A stretch of 64,000 nt of DNA from Diplocloster hominis (GCF_032380655.1 NZ_JAWDIY010000010.1:62001-126000), one strand, 5' to 3'. Counted from the first letter of the stretch, positions 25,515 through 35,659 are shown. Notes: a model not told the origin generated them from the sequence alone. Program-made: numbers and translations.

Positions 25515-26381
25515 ATGAACCAGAAAAAAATTTATCCATCTTATTTTATTCTCCTCCCGCTCGTGCTGTACGTCGTTTTCTTCATGATACCCAGCTTCAT
25601 GGGGCTGGCACTGTCCACCACGGACTGGAATGCAGTTAACGATCAGATTCATTTTGTAGGCCTCCAACATTTCATAGACATTTTCACAAATAAGCGTTAC
25701 CTTCTCGTTATTGTCAACACACTGATATTTGCAATCGCGACAACCATATTTAAAAATGTAATCGGCCTTGGAATGGCATTGGCACTGAATAAGGAGTTTA
25801 AAACAAGAAATCTATTGAGAACCATTTTCTTCTTCCCGGTAATGTTATCCCCATTGATTATCGGACTGGTTTTCAAATCAATATACAACCCGGATTATGG
25901 TGTGGTAAATGAGTTTTTAAGGGCAATCGGCCTGGGGGGGCTCGCCAACGACTGGCTGGGCAACATTAACACAGCGCTGGTGGCCGTCATCATCGTCGAG
26001 ATCTGGCGGCTGGTGGGCCAGAACATGGTGATCTACATAGCGGGCCTGCAGGCGATCTCCGAGGACTACCTGGAGGCGGCCGATATCGACGGGGCCAGCA
26101 GCTGGCAGAAATTGCGCTACGTGATTCTGCCCCAGTTGTTACCTTCCATTACCATTAACCTGGTATTGAACCTGATCGCCGGACTTAAGGTGTTCGACCT
26201 GGTGTTTGTGCTCACCAACGGCGGTCCGGCCCGGAAAACAGAGGTGCTCAATACGGTGATCTACAAGGAATACAGTTCTGGAAGATACGGCTTTTCGACG
26301 GCGATGGGACTAGTCATGTTTATCTTTACCTGCATCGTAGCGTTCGGCGTACTGCGGGCGATGGCAAAGGAGGAAGATTGA
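25515..26381 (+). CDS. Sugar ABC transporter permease (MalF/UgpA-like)
   Basis: 288 residues with six predicted membrane helices (first IYPSYFILLPLVLYVVFFMI). The cytoplasmic coupling motif EDYLEAADIDGASSWQKLRYVILP is the EAA loop that contacts the ATPase. AAAGGAG precedes the ATG. It pairs with the permease starting one base after its stop and the binding protein upstream. Confidence 0.9.
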   Translation: MNQKKIYPSYFILLPLVLYVVFFMIPSFMGLALSTTDWNAVNDQIHFVGLQHFIDIFTNKRYLLVIVNTLIFAIATTIFKNVIGLGMALALNKEFKTRNLLRTIFFFPVMLSPLIIGLVFKSIYNPDYGVVNEFLRAIGLGGLANDWLGNINTALVAVIIVEIWRLVGQNMVIYIAGLQAISEDYLEAADIDGASSWQKLRYVILPQLLPSITINLVLNLIAGLKVFDLVFVLTNGGPARKTEVLNTVIYKEYSSGRYGFSTAMGLVMFIFTCIVAFGVLRAMAKEED

Positions 26382-26382
26382 G

Positions 26383-27207
26383 ATGTCAAGACGTCATAAG
26401 ATTATGAGAGTGGTCAAGGCGGTCATTCTATGGTGTATTTCCATCCTGGTGTTTATTCCTCTGATTATTATCGTACTAAATTCCTTTAAGACCCAGGGGG
26501 ACTCGGTCTCCATGCGGCTGGCTCTGCCGGTGGAATGGGTGTTTACCAATTATAGTGAGGTCATGGAACAGGTGAATATCTTCGGGGCGTTCATGAACAG
26601 TGCGGTCGTATCCGTGTTCACGGTAATCATTGCCACCGTAGGCGCGGCCTTGTGTTCTTACGTATTGTCCAGAAGAAGGACGAAGCTCCACAAGTTTGTC
26701 TATAACTTTTTCCTGGTAGGCCTGGTAGCACCTCTGAATATGGTTCCGGCCATCCTGGTACTCCAGCGCTTCAGCCTGATGGATACCAGAGTGGGTCTGA
26801 TCCTTCTGTACTCCGCACTGGTGACACCGTTCAGTATTTTCCTGTATTACGGCTTTATCGGGACGGTACCGAAAGAAATCGATGAGGCGGCCATCATAGA
26901 CGGCTGTAACTGTACCAGCTTATTCTGGAAAGTTGTATTTCCGCTGTTAAAACCAGTTACGGTGACGGTGATTATCCTGAACTTCATGAATGCCTGGAAC
27001 GACTTTATCACACCGTTCTATGTCATGAATACATCCTCAAAGATGCCGATGACTACCATGGTGTACAGCTTCTTCGGACAGTTCCAGCGAAGCTGGAATC
27101 TGGTTTGTGTCATCATGGTAATGATTATCGTACCCATTATGATTGTCTATGCCTTCGGCCAGAAGTACATTATTGCCGGTATGACATCCGGCGCAGTCAA
27201 AGGTTGA
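26383..27207 (+). CDS. Sugar ABC transporter permease (MalG/UgpE-like)
   Basis: 274 residues with six predicted helices and the EAA loop PKEIDEAAIIDGCNCTSLFWKVVFP. It begins one base after the previous stop, with GGAGGA inside that gene. The C-terminal end AFGQKYIIAGMTSGAVKG is typical of this family. It completes the membrane part of a carbohydrate importer without its own ATPase. Confidence 0.9.
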   Translation: MSRRHKIMRVVKAVILWCISILVFIPLIIIVLNSFKTQGDSVSMRLALPVEWVFTNYSEVMEQVNIFGAFMNSAVVSVFTVIIATVGAALCSYVLSRRRTKLHKFVYNFFLVGLVAPLNMVPAILVLQRFSLMDTRVGLILLYSALVTPFSIFLYYGFIGTVPKEIDEAAIIDGCNCTSLFWKVVFPLLKPVTVTVIILNFMNAWNDFITPFYVMNTSSKMPMTTMVYSFFGQFQRSWNLVCVIMVMIIVPIMIVYAFGQKYIIAGMTSGAVKG

Positions 27208-27214
27208 CGAAAGG

Positions 27215-27327
27215 GGACATGTCCAATTCGATCCGGGACATGTCCAAACCGAATGGACATGTCCCAAACCGAAATGGACATGTCCCAAACTGAAATGGAC
27301 ATGTCCCAAATCGAAATGGACATGTCC
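27215..27327. repeat. Six phased copies of the palindrome GGACATGTCC
   Basis: Perfect copies start at 27215, 27236, 27255, 27276, 27297 and 27318, with spacings of 21, 19, 21, 21 and 21. The separators are variants of CAAACCGAAAT. They fill the gap between the second permease and the oxidoreductase. Near-regular two-helical-turn phasing would place all six on the same face of the DNA. Confidence 0.9.
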
Positions 27328-27353
27328 CAAATTGAAAATTGAGGTGAATGGTT

Positions 27354-28598
27354 ATGAGACAGATGAGACTGGGATTAATAGGAGCCGGGGAGCGGGGAGC
27401 AAACTGTTATGCGCCGTACGCACTGAAATATCCCTCGGAAGTAAAGTTCGTGTGTGTGGCTGAACCGCAGGCCGACCGCAGAGATACCTTTGCGGATGCC
27501 CATCAGATTCCGCCGCAGATGCGGTTTGGCGACTGGCATGATTTGCTGAATGCCAACCCCGAGCTGGACGGCGTGATTATCGCCACGCAGGATCAGGAAC
27601 ATTATGAGCCGGCCATGGCCTGTATCGGCAAAGGGTATTCTATCCTGCTGGAAAAACCTATGGCGGAGACTGCGGAAAAGACGCGGGAAATTGTGGAGGC
27701 TGCGAAAGAAAAAGGAATCCTGCTGATGGTATGCCATGTTCTTAGGCACACACCTTTCTTTAAGGCCATGAAGGATGTGATCGACAAGGGGACGATCGGT
27801 GAAGTGAAGTCGATTCATCATATCGAAAATATAGGATACTGGCACTTTGCCCACAGCTATGTCAGAGGGAACTGGCATAATACGAAGGAGACAACACCGA
27901 TGATCGTGGCAAAATGCAGCCATGACACCGATATCTTTAATTTCCTGCTGAACGGTAAGAAATGTAAGAAGATATCCTCCTTCGGTTCCCTGTCCTATTT
28001 TACTAAAGAAAATATGCCGGAAGGGGCTGCTGAAAATTGTATGGATGGCTGTCCGCATAACAAAGATTGTATGTATTCTGCATACAAATATCTGGAAGAC
28101 AGAAAGAGCCGACAGAATTTCAGGGATATCGTGATGCGTACGGATGATAAGCAGGCATTCCTGGAACATCTGAAGGAGAGCCCGTACAGCCGCTGTGTGT
28201 ATCAGTGTGATAATGATGCCGTGGAACGTCAGGTGGTAAATATTGAATATGAGGATGGCACCACAGTATCGTTCCAGGCCAGCGCATTCACCATGGATAT
28301 CATTCGCCAGACTAAGATCATGGGAACAAAAGGCGAGATTGAGGGATGCATTGATGATGATAAATTTGTGATCAAAGATTTTGCTTCCGGAAATGAGACG
28401 GAAGTGAAGGTACATACGCCGAAGACTTTGCATTCCGGTGGGGATGAATGCATTATGCAGAATTTTGTACACGCGCTGGCATATCCGGATCCGGAGAACC
28501 AGAAGCTTTCCGCGGAATTGTCTCTGCAAGGGCATATTATGGCGTTTGCTGCGGAGTATTCCAGGGAGCATGGGGGAGAGATTGTGGAGTTTGAATAG
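27354..28598 (+). CDS. Gfo/Idh/MocA-family NAD(P)-dependent oxidoreductase
   Basis: 414 residues. An N-terminal Rossmann fold (LGLIGAGERGANC, then VIIATQDQEHYEPAMACI and LLEKPMAETAE with the EKP motif) is followed by the substrate domain (MIVAKCSHDTDIFNFLL). Two Cys-rich stretches (MDGCPHNKDCMY and SPYSRCVYQCDND) are suggestive of metal binding and known from some sugar-oxidising members. GAGGTGA supports ATG 27354 better than ATG 27348. It is downstream of the importer and the palindrome array and probably oxidises or isomerises an imported sugar. Its last 370 bp are duplicated at 35294. Confidence 0.85.
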   Translation: MRQMRLGLIGAGERGANCYAPYALKYPSEVKFVCVAEPQADRRDTFADAHQIPPQMRFGDWHDLLNANPELDGVIIATQDQEHYEPAMACIGKGYSILLEKPMAETAEKTREIVEAAKEKGILLMVCHVLRHTPFFKAMKDVIDKGTIGEVKSIHHIENIGYWHFAHSYVRGNWHNTKETTPMIVAKCSHDTDIFNFLLNGKKCKKISSFGSLSYFTKENMPEGAAENCMDGCPHNKDCMYSAYKYLEDRKSRQNFRDIVMRTDDKQAFLEHLKESPYSRCVYQCDNDAVERQVVNIEYEDGTTVSFQASAFTMDIIRQTKIMGTKGEIEGCIDDDKFVIKDFASGNETEVKVHTPKTLHSGGDECIMQNFVHALAYPDPENQKLSAELSLQGHIMAFAAEYSREHGGEIVEFE

Positions 28599-28602
28599 AT
28601 TG
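28233..28602. repeat. Original copy of the 370-bp duplication
   Basis: The 3' end of the oxidoreductase gene is repeated at 35294-35663 with only a few substitutions (for example AGC to GGC, AAA to AGA, CAA to CAG codons). Homology weakens after the stop but the following terminators are also alike. The copies are ~7.06 kb apart in direct orientation and flank the first GH95-like gene. Confidence 0.9.
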
Positions 28603-28641
28603 CTGTTTTGTGTTTATCGTACATAGGTTGTACTTGTATAG

Positions 28642-28686
28642 AAAAACCTTGCTGAGATGAGAATCCGGTGAGGTTTTTCGTTTTTA
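28642..28686 (+). terminator. Terminator after the oxidoreductase
   Basis: AAAAACCT (28642-28649) pairs with AGGTTTTT (28671-28678), followed by CGTTTTTAATT. Confidence 0.7.
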
Positions 28687-28889
28687 ATTAATTTGTATCA
28701 TAATAAACAGCTGCGTTACCACTGGTGGTCCTTATGGTAATGACTCTGTATTAACTGTTTTTGAAAGTCCTGGAACTGTGCCGGAAGCTAGAGGAAGATC
28801 CTGCACGGCAGTTCTTTTGCTTGAAAGTACATCGGATGGACGTAAGAGGACGGCACGATATTCAAAATATAGGCGTAAAGTACAAAAAG

Positions 28890-28953
28890 TCAGATTTGTC
28901 CACATAAGAGTTCAGATTTGTGCATATGCAAATGACACTTAATGTAATAAAGT
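28890..28953 (+). promoter_or_regulatory. 36-bp two-half-site element upstream of the first GH95-like gene
   Basis: Halves TCAGATTTGTCCACAT and TTCAGATTTGTGCAT begin 22 bp apart in 28890-28925. A TAATAA/TAAAGT -10-like region lies 19-22 bases beyond. This is the second of three matching elements in the window. The remainder of the 28599-29037 gap holds the terminator and no gene. Confidence 0.75.
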
Positions 28954-29037
28954 GATAACAAATCTCAGGTTTTTTACATGAAGGCATAAGCGCAAGGTAA
29001 AAGATCCGGGTGAAAAGATGAGGAAGGAGAGAAGAAG

Positions 29038-32000
29038 ATGAAGAAAAGACGTGGCAATATCCTTGCCGGAATATTAGCAATCGTTATGCTTACGACCACG
29101 GTACTATCCGGAACAGGAGGCCCAGGTGAGGTACAGGCAGATGAACAGACCCAGGACGCAGTCTGGGAAGAGCTGGCAGGAATCATGGATTCATTTGCGG
29201 GGAAAGCGGTATGGACGGATACGAAATATACCGACGCTATCACCAAGCAAATGCCCAGCACCGCCCTGTTAGGTAATGGAGATGCGGGAATCACCTCCTA
29301 TGGAAATGCGACGGAAAAGACTTATTTGATCAGTACCACCGATTTCTGGACAGATAATTCCAGATATTTTGGTCATGTGGGCAGAAGCCCGCAATTAATC
29401 ACGGGAGGAGGACTGACAATAGCGCCCGCACAAGACAGCCATGAGTACAACCTGGCGTATGGATGCGAGGTTGCCGCCAGTTCCGAAATCCGGTATCATG
29501 AAGGGGAACTGACCGTTCAAGGAATGTATACAAACAATGTAAACGGAGACGGAGACACATTTACAGGCTGGCAGTCCGACGGCACGGACATGCCCCAATG
29601 GCTCCTGTACAGATTCAGTTTCCAGCAGAAAGTGGACCGTCTGGTGATCCGGCATGATAATTATACCTCGAAGAAAGGGGAAGACAGAAACACTTGTGAC
29701 TTCAAGGTACAGACACTTCCGCTGAATATCAGTCCGGATGATGCAGGGGAAGAGGATTGGATTACCATCAAAGAGATCAGAGATAACACCTCCGATGTGA
29801 CGAATATTAAATTTGACCAGCCGATGGAATTACAATTTGTAAGAATCCTCATTGAGAAAGCTACCGCTGACGGAGGGGATGGAATCGGCAGGATATCGCA
29901 GTTCGAAGCATATTATCAGAACGATGATTATAACATGCCGGTTGAAAATAATAAAGTATCTGCGCACGCATATAACCGTGCGTTTGAAATGCCAGTAACT
30001 GCCAGCAGTGAGACCGAAGGACACGAGGCAGCTAAAGCGGTCGGCGGAGTAAAGCAGACAGAGGGCTGGGTGTCTGAGATTGGGCAGCAGCAAACACTGA
30101 CGGTAGATCTGAATGTACCAACCCTGATAAACCGCTGGCACATAAAGCACGACAATCTGACCTCCAGACAGGGTGACATCAGAAATACCAGGGACTTTTC
30201 ACTCCAGGTCAGCCAAGATGGCAAGACATGGCAGACAATCGATTCCGTCAGTAATAATACACAGGATATTACGGACAGAAGGCTGCTGTATGATTATAAA
30301 GTGAAATATGTCCGCTTGAATATCACGAAAGCTTCCGGGGAATCCGATGATGCGGCCCGGGCCAGAATCAGCCAGTTTGAATTATATTATGACAATAACT
30401 ATGACACCAGTCTCGCCACGGACGCCAAAGGAGCGAAGGCGGAAACTTCCAGCATTATGAATGATGGAAGAGGAGCAGCAAATGTGATCAATAATAATTG
30501 GATCACAAAATCCGGTACTTATAATGATTATTGCGGATGGGTTTCCAACACAAAGCCAACCCCGCACTGGGTACAGATCGATTTGGGCACGGATAAGGAA
30601 TTTGACGAGCTGGCATTTATCTTTACTGGATGTCCCGGATTGACTGCTGATCTGACTGCGACCGGAAATCCGAATTCCTATCACTATGCGGATTTTAATC
30701 CGAAGAAATTCAATATACAATATAAAGCATCTGACGGAGAATGGATCACACTGGACACCAACAACAGTAATTCGGCTTCTGTGTATGACAACAGGCTCAG
30801 TGAACCGGTTACAGCCCGCTACATTAAGTTAAATATCACCCAGGCTGAACAGTCCGGAAATTCCAGGGCGAGGATAGTTAAAGGATTTGTATTTAACACA
30901 AAAGAAAGCCCGCTTTATCAGATGCCGATTGAGATCGAACTGCCTGATCCGGAACCGGAACCCACTCCGGGACAGTCGATCCCGGACGCACCGGACGGTA
31001 CCGCTTTTAATCTGGTGTATCAGAAGACAGCAAAAGCGTCCACAGAGACTACGGGTCATGAAGCAGCAAATGCTGTGAACGGTGTCAGCCAGGCTGAAGG
31101 CTGGGTATCGGAAACAGGACAGCGGCAGGAACTGACCGTTGACCTGGGTGAAGTAAAGAAATTAAACCGCTGGCATGTAAAACATGATAACCTGACCTCG
31201 AAAAACGGAACCGATCGGAACACCAGGGATTTTGAACTCCAGATCAGCACGGATGGTTCCGATTGGATTACGGTTGATTCCGTATCCGGTAACACGGACG
31301 ATTATACGGACAGAAGGCTAATCTATACTTGTCAGGCCCGGTTCGTCAAGCTGAATATTACGAAAGCGTCCGGGGAAAGCGATGATGTGGCACGGGCCAG
31401 AATCAGCCAGTTTGAGGTTTACTGTGATGATAATTATGGCACAAGTATAGCTACGGACGCTAAAGGCGCGGTGGCGTCTGCAACCAGCAAGATGAATGAT
31501 GGAAGAGGCCCGGAGAATATTATTAATGATAACTGGACCAACATGAATAATCTGGGCAATGACTATAACGGCTGGATATCTGCGAATAAAGCTGCCACGC
31601 ATTCCGCTGAGATTGATCTGGGCAGCGACCAGCAGTTTGATGAAGTGGCACTGCTGCTTCCCGGTAATCCGGCTCAGTGTGCTGACTTGATGGCGACCGG
31701 AAATACGAATGCGGCTAATTTCAAAAACTTTACTCCTGCAGCTTTTCATATCCAGTATAAAACGGCGAACGGCAGCGACTGGGTTACCTTAGACACAGTG
31801 ACGGGGAATTCCTCCAGCGTATATGACAAAAAGCTTTCGAGCCCCGTGACGGCCCGTTATATTAAGATTAATATTACGCAGGCACAGCAGGCCGCAAATG
31901 ATAAAAATTCCAGGGCCAGACTACCCAAAGCTTACATATTCAATACCGAAGCCACACCGGTGTGCTGGATGCCGCTGAATCTACCGGAACCGGCAGCAGC

Positions 32001-35000
32001 CACACCAGAACCGCATGCGGATGATGTCATAGCGGAAAGCAGCCCGTCGCCGGAAGAAAATCCAATAGCGGAAAGCAGCCCGTCGCCGGAAGGAAATCCA
32101 ACACCGGAAAGCAAACCGGCGCCAGATGCATCCAACGGCCCTGCGGCTACGGAAAAACCGGAAGCCGTAGCACCTGATCCTTCGCAGGAACCGGCCGGAA
32201 GACAGACACCGGATGCCGCGTCAGCAGCGGAAGAAAAAATAATTCAGTCAGATACCGGCAAAGTGAACCCGGATCTGCAAATAGAAAAAAATGATATTCC
32301 AGAGACAGAAGCAGCCGCTCAGGACAGCGGTGTCCAGGCGACGGCTGCTACCGCCTTCCGCGAAGAAATGGACATCGCCCGAGCTGAGATCCGCACGACC
32401 ATGAATATGGGAGATATACCTGTGAAGATGGTCAACTGGCTCTCCGCGGAAAATAATATCATGGTGACAACGATTACATCCAACGGCGATACGGATCAGA
32501 CCGTGGATATCATGCCATGGGGGAAGGATACCATTACCAAAACAACCACGGATGCCAATGTAATCAGTAAACCCAAGATGATTACCCAGTCAGGAGTAGA
32601 AGGCGGGATCGTCTGGGCAACCAGAAAATCCAATATTGAAGATGATGTAGTGAAGAAGAGCGACGGTACGCAGAACCGTTATACAGCATCCTGGATGAGC
32701 GAGATCGCTATGGCATCCAAAGTAATCGGTGGTGACCAGAATTCGATAAAATATGGCAGTTCCGGAAACCAGGGAATTATCCGGGTGAAAATACCCGCCG
32801 GAGAAACGATTACAGTGGTGACCACCATCGACTGTGTCGGAAACCAGGCGGTGGACGCACCTGACGGTGCCAACGGACAAGCGGTCAAAAACGTCCTGGA
32901 GCTGCAGAAGAAAGTAAAAACGGCAGACGATGTGGAAAAACTGCATGAGGAACATTTGAATTGGTGGAAAGACTACTACAAACTGTCTTATATCAATTTT
33001 AACGACGTGAATCTGAACCGCTTATACTATGGTTCCCAGTATATCTTCGGATGCTGCACGAGAGAAGGAAAACAGGCGCCAGGCCTGTATGGAGTATGGG
33101 TAACCAAAGATGATCCTTCCTGGCAGGGGAACTATCACCTGAATTATAATTTCCAGGCACCTTATTACGGATCGTACTCCAGCAACCGTATGAAAGAATT
33201 TTCACAGCCTCTCTTTGACGTGTGTATTGAATATCTGGAGTCCGGCATGGAGCGGGCGGCACAGGCAGATCATCTGAAATCGATTTGCCCGTGGTATTAT
33301 GGAACACGGGAGGAAGATTTCAAGGATGGTTTTGAGGACGCGCTGCTGCTTCCGGTTGGCTTAGCGCCGTATAACGTAAGCTCCGGCGGAGCCAGCTATC
33401 TGAATCAGACCATTGACGCCTTATTCTGCGCGTCCCAGATCTGCGCATATTATAATTATACATTGGACGATGAATGGCTGACTACGAAGATCAGGACTTC
33501 CACCGGCAGTGAATATTCCCCTTATGATTTCCTGGTGAAAACGGCCAACTTCTATGAGCAGTGGGTTGAGAAAAAGGGCGCCAGGATCGATGATGTATTT
33601 GTAAAAGACAGCCCATGCTCCGATACCGGCGGGCAGGCGCTTCCTACGAAGTATACAGCGAACTATGCGAAATATCCGGAGTATACCGGCAGCGGAGACT
33701 ATGTATACGTACTGTTTGACGGATGTCATGAATCCTCCTTTGAATTTAACGCGACGGTCACCGTTGGTAATGTACAGAATTTGATGGATACGCTGGTAGA
33801 CATTGGCAGCAGCGTGGCGCCTACACAGGCGAAATATCAGACCTGGGTTGATATCGCGGACCATCTGGTGGGGCCGGAAGTCAGTATCTATACATATGAG
33901 GGATACAGCGGTGCTCCGGGTGCAACGAACAAATATAAAGGAAAAGAGATATTCGGATTATCCGAGGACAGAAAAATACGACCCATATCGGCAACGGTAA
34001 ACCTGGAATTCATCCACCCAGGAGATCAGCTGGGATTTGACTCTGATCCCTATCTCCTTGAGGTTGCCAGAAACACGGTAGGAGTTATGGGAGAAGGCGT
34101 GTCACCGGGCTGGAGTATGGTCAATAATACACCGAAAATCTTTACCCATGCCGCGCGGGTGAATTACGACGCGGACAAACTCATCAGTGCGATGAAGAGT
34201 AATATCCTGAACAAAATGAAAGCGAATTATTATGTCAAGGATAACAACCATGGCTGGGAAAAAGCGGGAGTTGTGGAAGCATTAAACAGCATGATGACCT
34301 TTAGCGACAATGGAATCATGAAAGTATTCCCGACCTGGAACGATCAGGATGTAACCTTCTCTGATATCCGGAACAAGGGCGCATTCCTTGTATCCTCTGA
34401 GATGAAGGATCAGACAGTGCAGTACATCGATATCAAGAGCGAGAAGGGGACACAGGTAAAAATCGTGAATCCCTGGGCTGATGAGAATGGTGCAAATGCG
34501 ATCGTGATGGACGGGCAGAACAAGGTGGTTGCATTTGAAGAAGGCACCACTGTTAACTCCAAAGAAGCCACACTGGTGTTTGACACCAAGGCCGGAAAAT
34601 CTTATCATATCGTAAAATCCGGTGTGGACAGAAAAGAACTGGGCGCACTTCTTCAGGAAGCATCCGAATTGAAACAGTCAGAGTTTACGGAAAACACCTG
34701 GCTGCCATTTGCAGAAGCACTGACGGAGGCAGAAAAGGTTTATAATAACTTAAACGCAAGCCAGGAGGAGATCAACCAGGCGCACAATGACCTGAAAGAG
34801 AAAAAAGAGGCACTGGAAAAACAGCCGGACCCCAGTCCGACGCCGGAACCGACCGAGACGCCGGAACCCACAGTGAGCCCGGAACCGACCACAACCCCGG
34901 CCCCCACGGTAAGCCCGGAACCAACCACAACCCCGGCCCCCACGGTAAGCCCGGAACCGACCACATCCCCGGGACCTACTGCAACCCCGGGACCCAACAA

Positions 35001-35172
35001 CCAGGGATCGGACAATAATCAAGATTCCGGAAATGGCAGTGGAAATTCTTCGGACCAGGCTGCCGGCGGAGCACAAACAGGTGATGCCTCACCAGTGATC
35101 CCGCTTGTTATTATACTGATTATGTCGGTACTGATTGGTACAGGAATTCTTTACAAAAGAAAAAAGGCATAA
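29038..35172 (+). CDS. Giant surface GH95-like glycosidase with five inserted CBM32 domains
   Basis: 2044 residues. There is a signal peptide with cleavage near VQA/DEQ. The GH95-type N-domain opens at ~65-120 (TALLGNGDAGITSYG, FWTDN), is interrupted by about five F5/8C (CBM32) domains (~135-972) and a Pro/Ser/Glu linker, then resumes at ~1107 (FREEMDIARAEIRTT). The (alpha/alpha)6 catalytic domain (~1285-1690) contains HLNYNFQAPYYG, whose paired Asn residues match those of GH95 alpha-L-fucosidases. A GH95-like C-terminal domain, one FIVAR unit (~1871-1930), a Pro/Thr linker, GGAQTGD, a membrane helix and KRKK follow. AAGGAGA precedes the ATG. Fucosidase activity is likely but the substrate is inferred; the inserted CBMs and size are unusual. 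Confidence 0.8.
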   Translation: MKKRRGNILAGILAIVMLTTTVLSGTGGPGEVQADEQTQDAVWEELAGIMDSFAGKAVWTDTKYTDAITKQMPSTALLGNGDAGITSYGNATEKTYLISTTDFWTDNSRYFGHVGRSPQLITGGGLTIAPAQDSHEYNLAYGCEVAASSEIRYHEGELTVQGMYTNNVNGDGDTFTGWQSDGTDMPQWLLYRFSFQQKVDRLVIRHDNYTSKKGEDRNTCDFKVQTLPLNISPDDAGEEDWITIKEIRDNTSDVTNIKFDQPMELQFVRILIEKATADGGDGIGRISQFEAYYQNDDYNMPVENNKVSAHAYNRAFEMPVTASSETEGHEAAKAVGGVKQTEGWVSEIGQQQTLTVDLNVPTLINRWHIKHDNLTSRQGDIRNTRDFSLQVSQDGKTWQTIDSVSNNTQDITDRRLLYDYKVKYVRLNITKASGESDDAARARISQFELYYDNNYDTSLATDAKGAKAETSSIMNDGRGAANVINNNWITKSGTYNDYCGWVSNTKPTPHWVQIDLGTDKEFDELAFIFTGCPGLTADLTATGNPNSYHYADFNPKKFNIQYKASDGEWITLDTNNSNSASVYDNRLSEPVTARYIKLNITQAEQSGNSRARIVKGFVFNTKESPLYQMPIEIELPDPEPEPTPGQSIPDAPDGTAFNLVYQKTAKASTETTGHEAANAVNGVSQAEGWVSETGQRQELTVDLGEVKKLNRWHVKHDNLTSKNGTDRNTRDFELQISTDGSDWITVDSVSGNTDDYTDRRLIYTCQARFVKLNITKASGESDDVARARISQFEVYCDDNYGTSIATDAKGAVASATSKMNDGRGPENIINDNWTNMNNLGNDYNGWISANKAATHSAEIDLGSDQQFDEVALLLPGNPAQCADLMATGNTNAANFKNFTPAAFHIQYKTANGSDWVTLDTVTGNSSSVYDKKLSSPVTARYIKINITQAQQAANDKNSRARLPKAYIFNTEATPVCWMPLNLPEPAAATPEPHADDVIAESSPSPEENPIAESSPSPEGNPTPESKPAPDASNGPAATEKPEAVAPDPSQEPAGRQTPDAASAAEEKIIQSDTGKVNPDLQIEKNDIPETEAAAQDSGVQATAATAFREEMDIARAEIRTTMNMGDIPVKMVNWLSAENNIMVTTITSNGDTDQTVDIMPWGKDTITKTTTDANVISKPKMITQSGVEGGIVWATRKSNIEDDVVKKSDGTQNRYTASWMSEIAMASKVIGGDQNSIKYGSSGNQGIIRVKIPAGETITVVTTIDCVGNQAVDAPDGANGQAVKNVLELQKKVKTADDVEKLHEEHLNWWKDYYKLSYINFNDVNLNRLYYGSQYIFGCCTREGKQAPGLYGVWVTKDDPSWQGNYHLNYNFQAPYYGSYSSNRMKEFSQPLFDVCIEYLESGMERAAQADHLKSICPWYYGTREEDFKDGFEDALLLPVGLAPYNVSSGGASYLNQTIDALFCASQICAYYNYTLDDEWLTTKIRTSTGSEYSPYDFLVKTANFYEQWVEKKGARIDDVFVKDSPCSDTGGQALPTKYTANYAKYPEYTGSGDYVYVLFDGCHESSFEFNATVTVGNVQNLMDTLVDIGSSVAPTQAKYQTWVDIADHLVGPEVSIYTYEGYSGAPGATNKYKGKEIFGLSEDRKIRPISATVNLEFIHPGDQLGFDSDPYLLEVARNTVGVMGEGVSPGWSMVNNTPKIFTHAARVNYDADKLISAMKSNILNKMKANYYVKDNNHGWEKAGVVEALNSMMTFSDNGIMKVFPTWNDQDVTFSDIRNKGAFLVSSEMKDQTVQYIDIKSEKGTQVKIVNPWADENGANAIVMDGQNKVVAFEEGTTVNSKEATLVFDTKAGKSYHIVKSGVDRKELGALLQEASELKQSEFTENTWLPFAEALTEAEKVYNNLNASQEEINQAHNDLKEKKEALEKQPDPSPTPEPTETPEPTVSPEPTTTPAPTVSPEPTTTPAPTVSPEPTTSPGPTATPGPNNQGSDNNQDSGNGSGNSSDQAAGGAQTGDASPVIPLVIILIMSVLIGTGILYKRKKA

Positions 35173-35210
35173 TAGAAAGATAAGATTAAGTTTAGATTAG
35201 ATAACTAAAA

Positions 35211-35262
35211 AAGCAGGTTTCCCAGGATGCATATCAATCACCGGAAACCTGCTTGCTTTTTA
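35211..35262 (+). terminator. Terminator of the first GH95-like gene
   Basis: AAGCAGGTTTCC (35211-35222) pairs with GGAAACCTGCTT (35243-35254), followed by GCTTTTTATT. Nearly the same stem terminates the GH101 gene. Confidence 0.85.
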
Positions 35263-35293
35263 TTGGGTTATTCCAATATATCCTGGAATTCAA

Positions 35294-35659
35294 GTGGTAA
35301 ATATTGAATATGAGGATGGCACCACAGTATCGTTCCAGGCCGGCGCATTCACCATGGATATCATTCGCCAGACTAAGATCATGGGAACAAAAGGCGAGAT
35401 TGAGGGATGCATTGATGATGATAGATTTGTGATCAAAGATTTTGCTTCCGGAAATGAGACGGAAGTGAAGGTACATACGCCGAAGACTTTGCATTCCGGT
35501 GGGGATGAATGCATTATGCAGAATTTTGTACACGCGCTGGCATATCCGGATCCGGAGAACCAGAAGCTTTCCGCGGAATTGTCTCTGCAGGGGCATATTA
35601 TGGCGTTTGCTGCGGAGTATTCCAGGGAGCATGGGGGAGAGATTGTGGAGTTTGAATAG
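35294..35659 (+). pseudogene. Duplicated 3' fragment of the Gfo/Idh oxidoreductase
   Basis: This open stretch encodes the last ~121 residues of the oxidoreductase at 27354-28598, almost unchanged. It lacks the NAD-binding domain and any credible start or ribosome binding site. It is preceded by the GH95-like terminator and followed by a terminator resembling that of the parent gene (35710-35752). The very high identity indicates a recent duplication or an integration event that captured the gene end. Confidence 0.85.

Noticed and set aside
27215..27327. CRISPR-like array
   Set aside because: Repeats are only 10 bp and the separators are ~11 bp and nearly identical to each other, not unique spacers; no cas genes.
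27037..27330. Minus-strand ORF with a repeated GHVHF pattern
   Set aside because: It is produced by the GGACATGTCC array read on the other strand and overlaps a well-supported permease gene; no ribosome binding site.
27375..28571. 398-codon minus-strand ORF opposite the oxidoreductase
   Set aside because: Antisense of a recognisable Gfo/Idh gene; its end part recurs only because the gene end is duplicated.
29038..35172. GH65 or GH94 assignment for the first giant enzyme
   Set aside because: The N-domain LLGNG start, the paired-Asn motif before the helical barrel and the C-domain pattern fit GH95 better; phosphorylase signatures were not seen.
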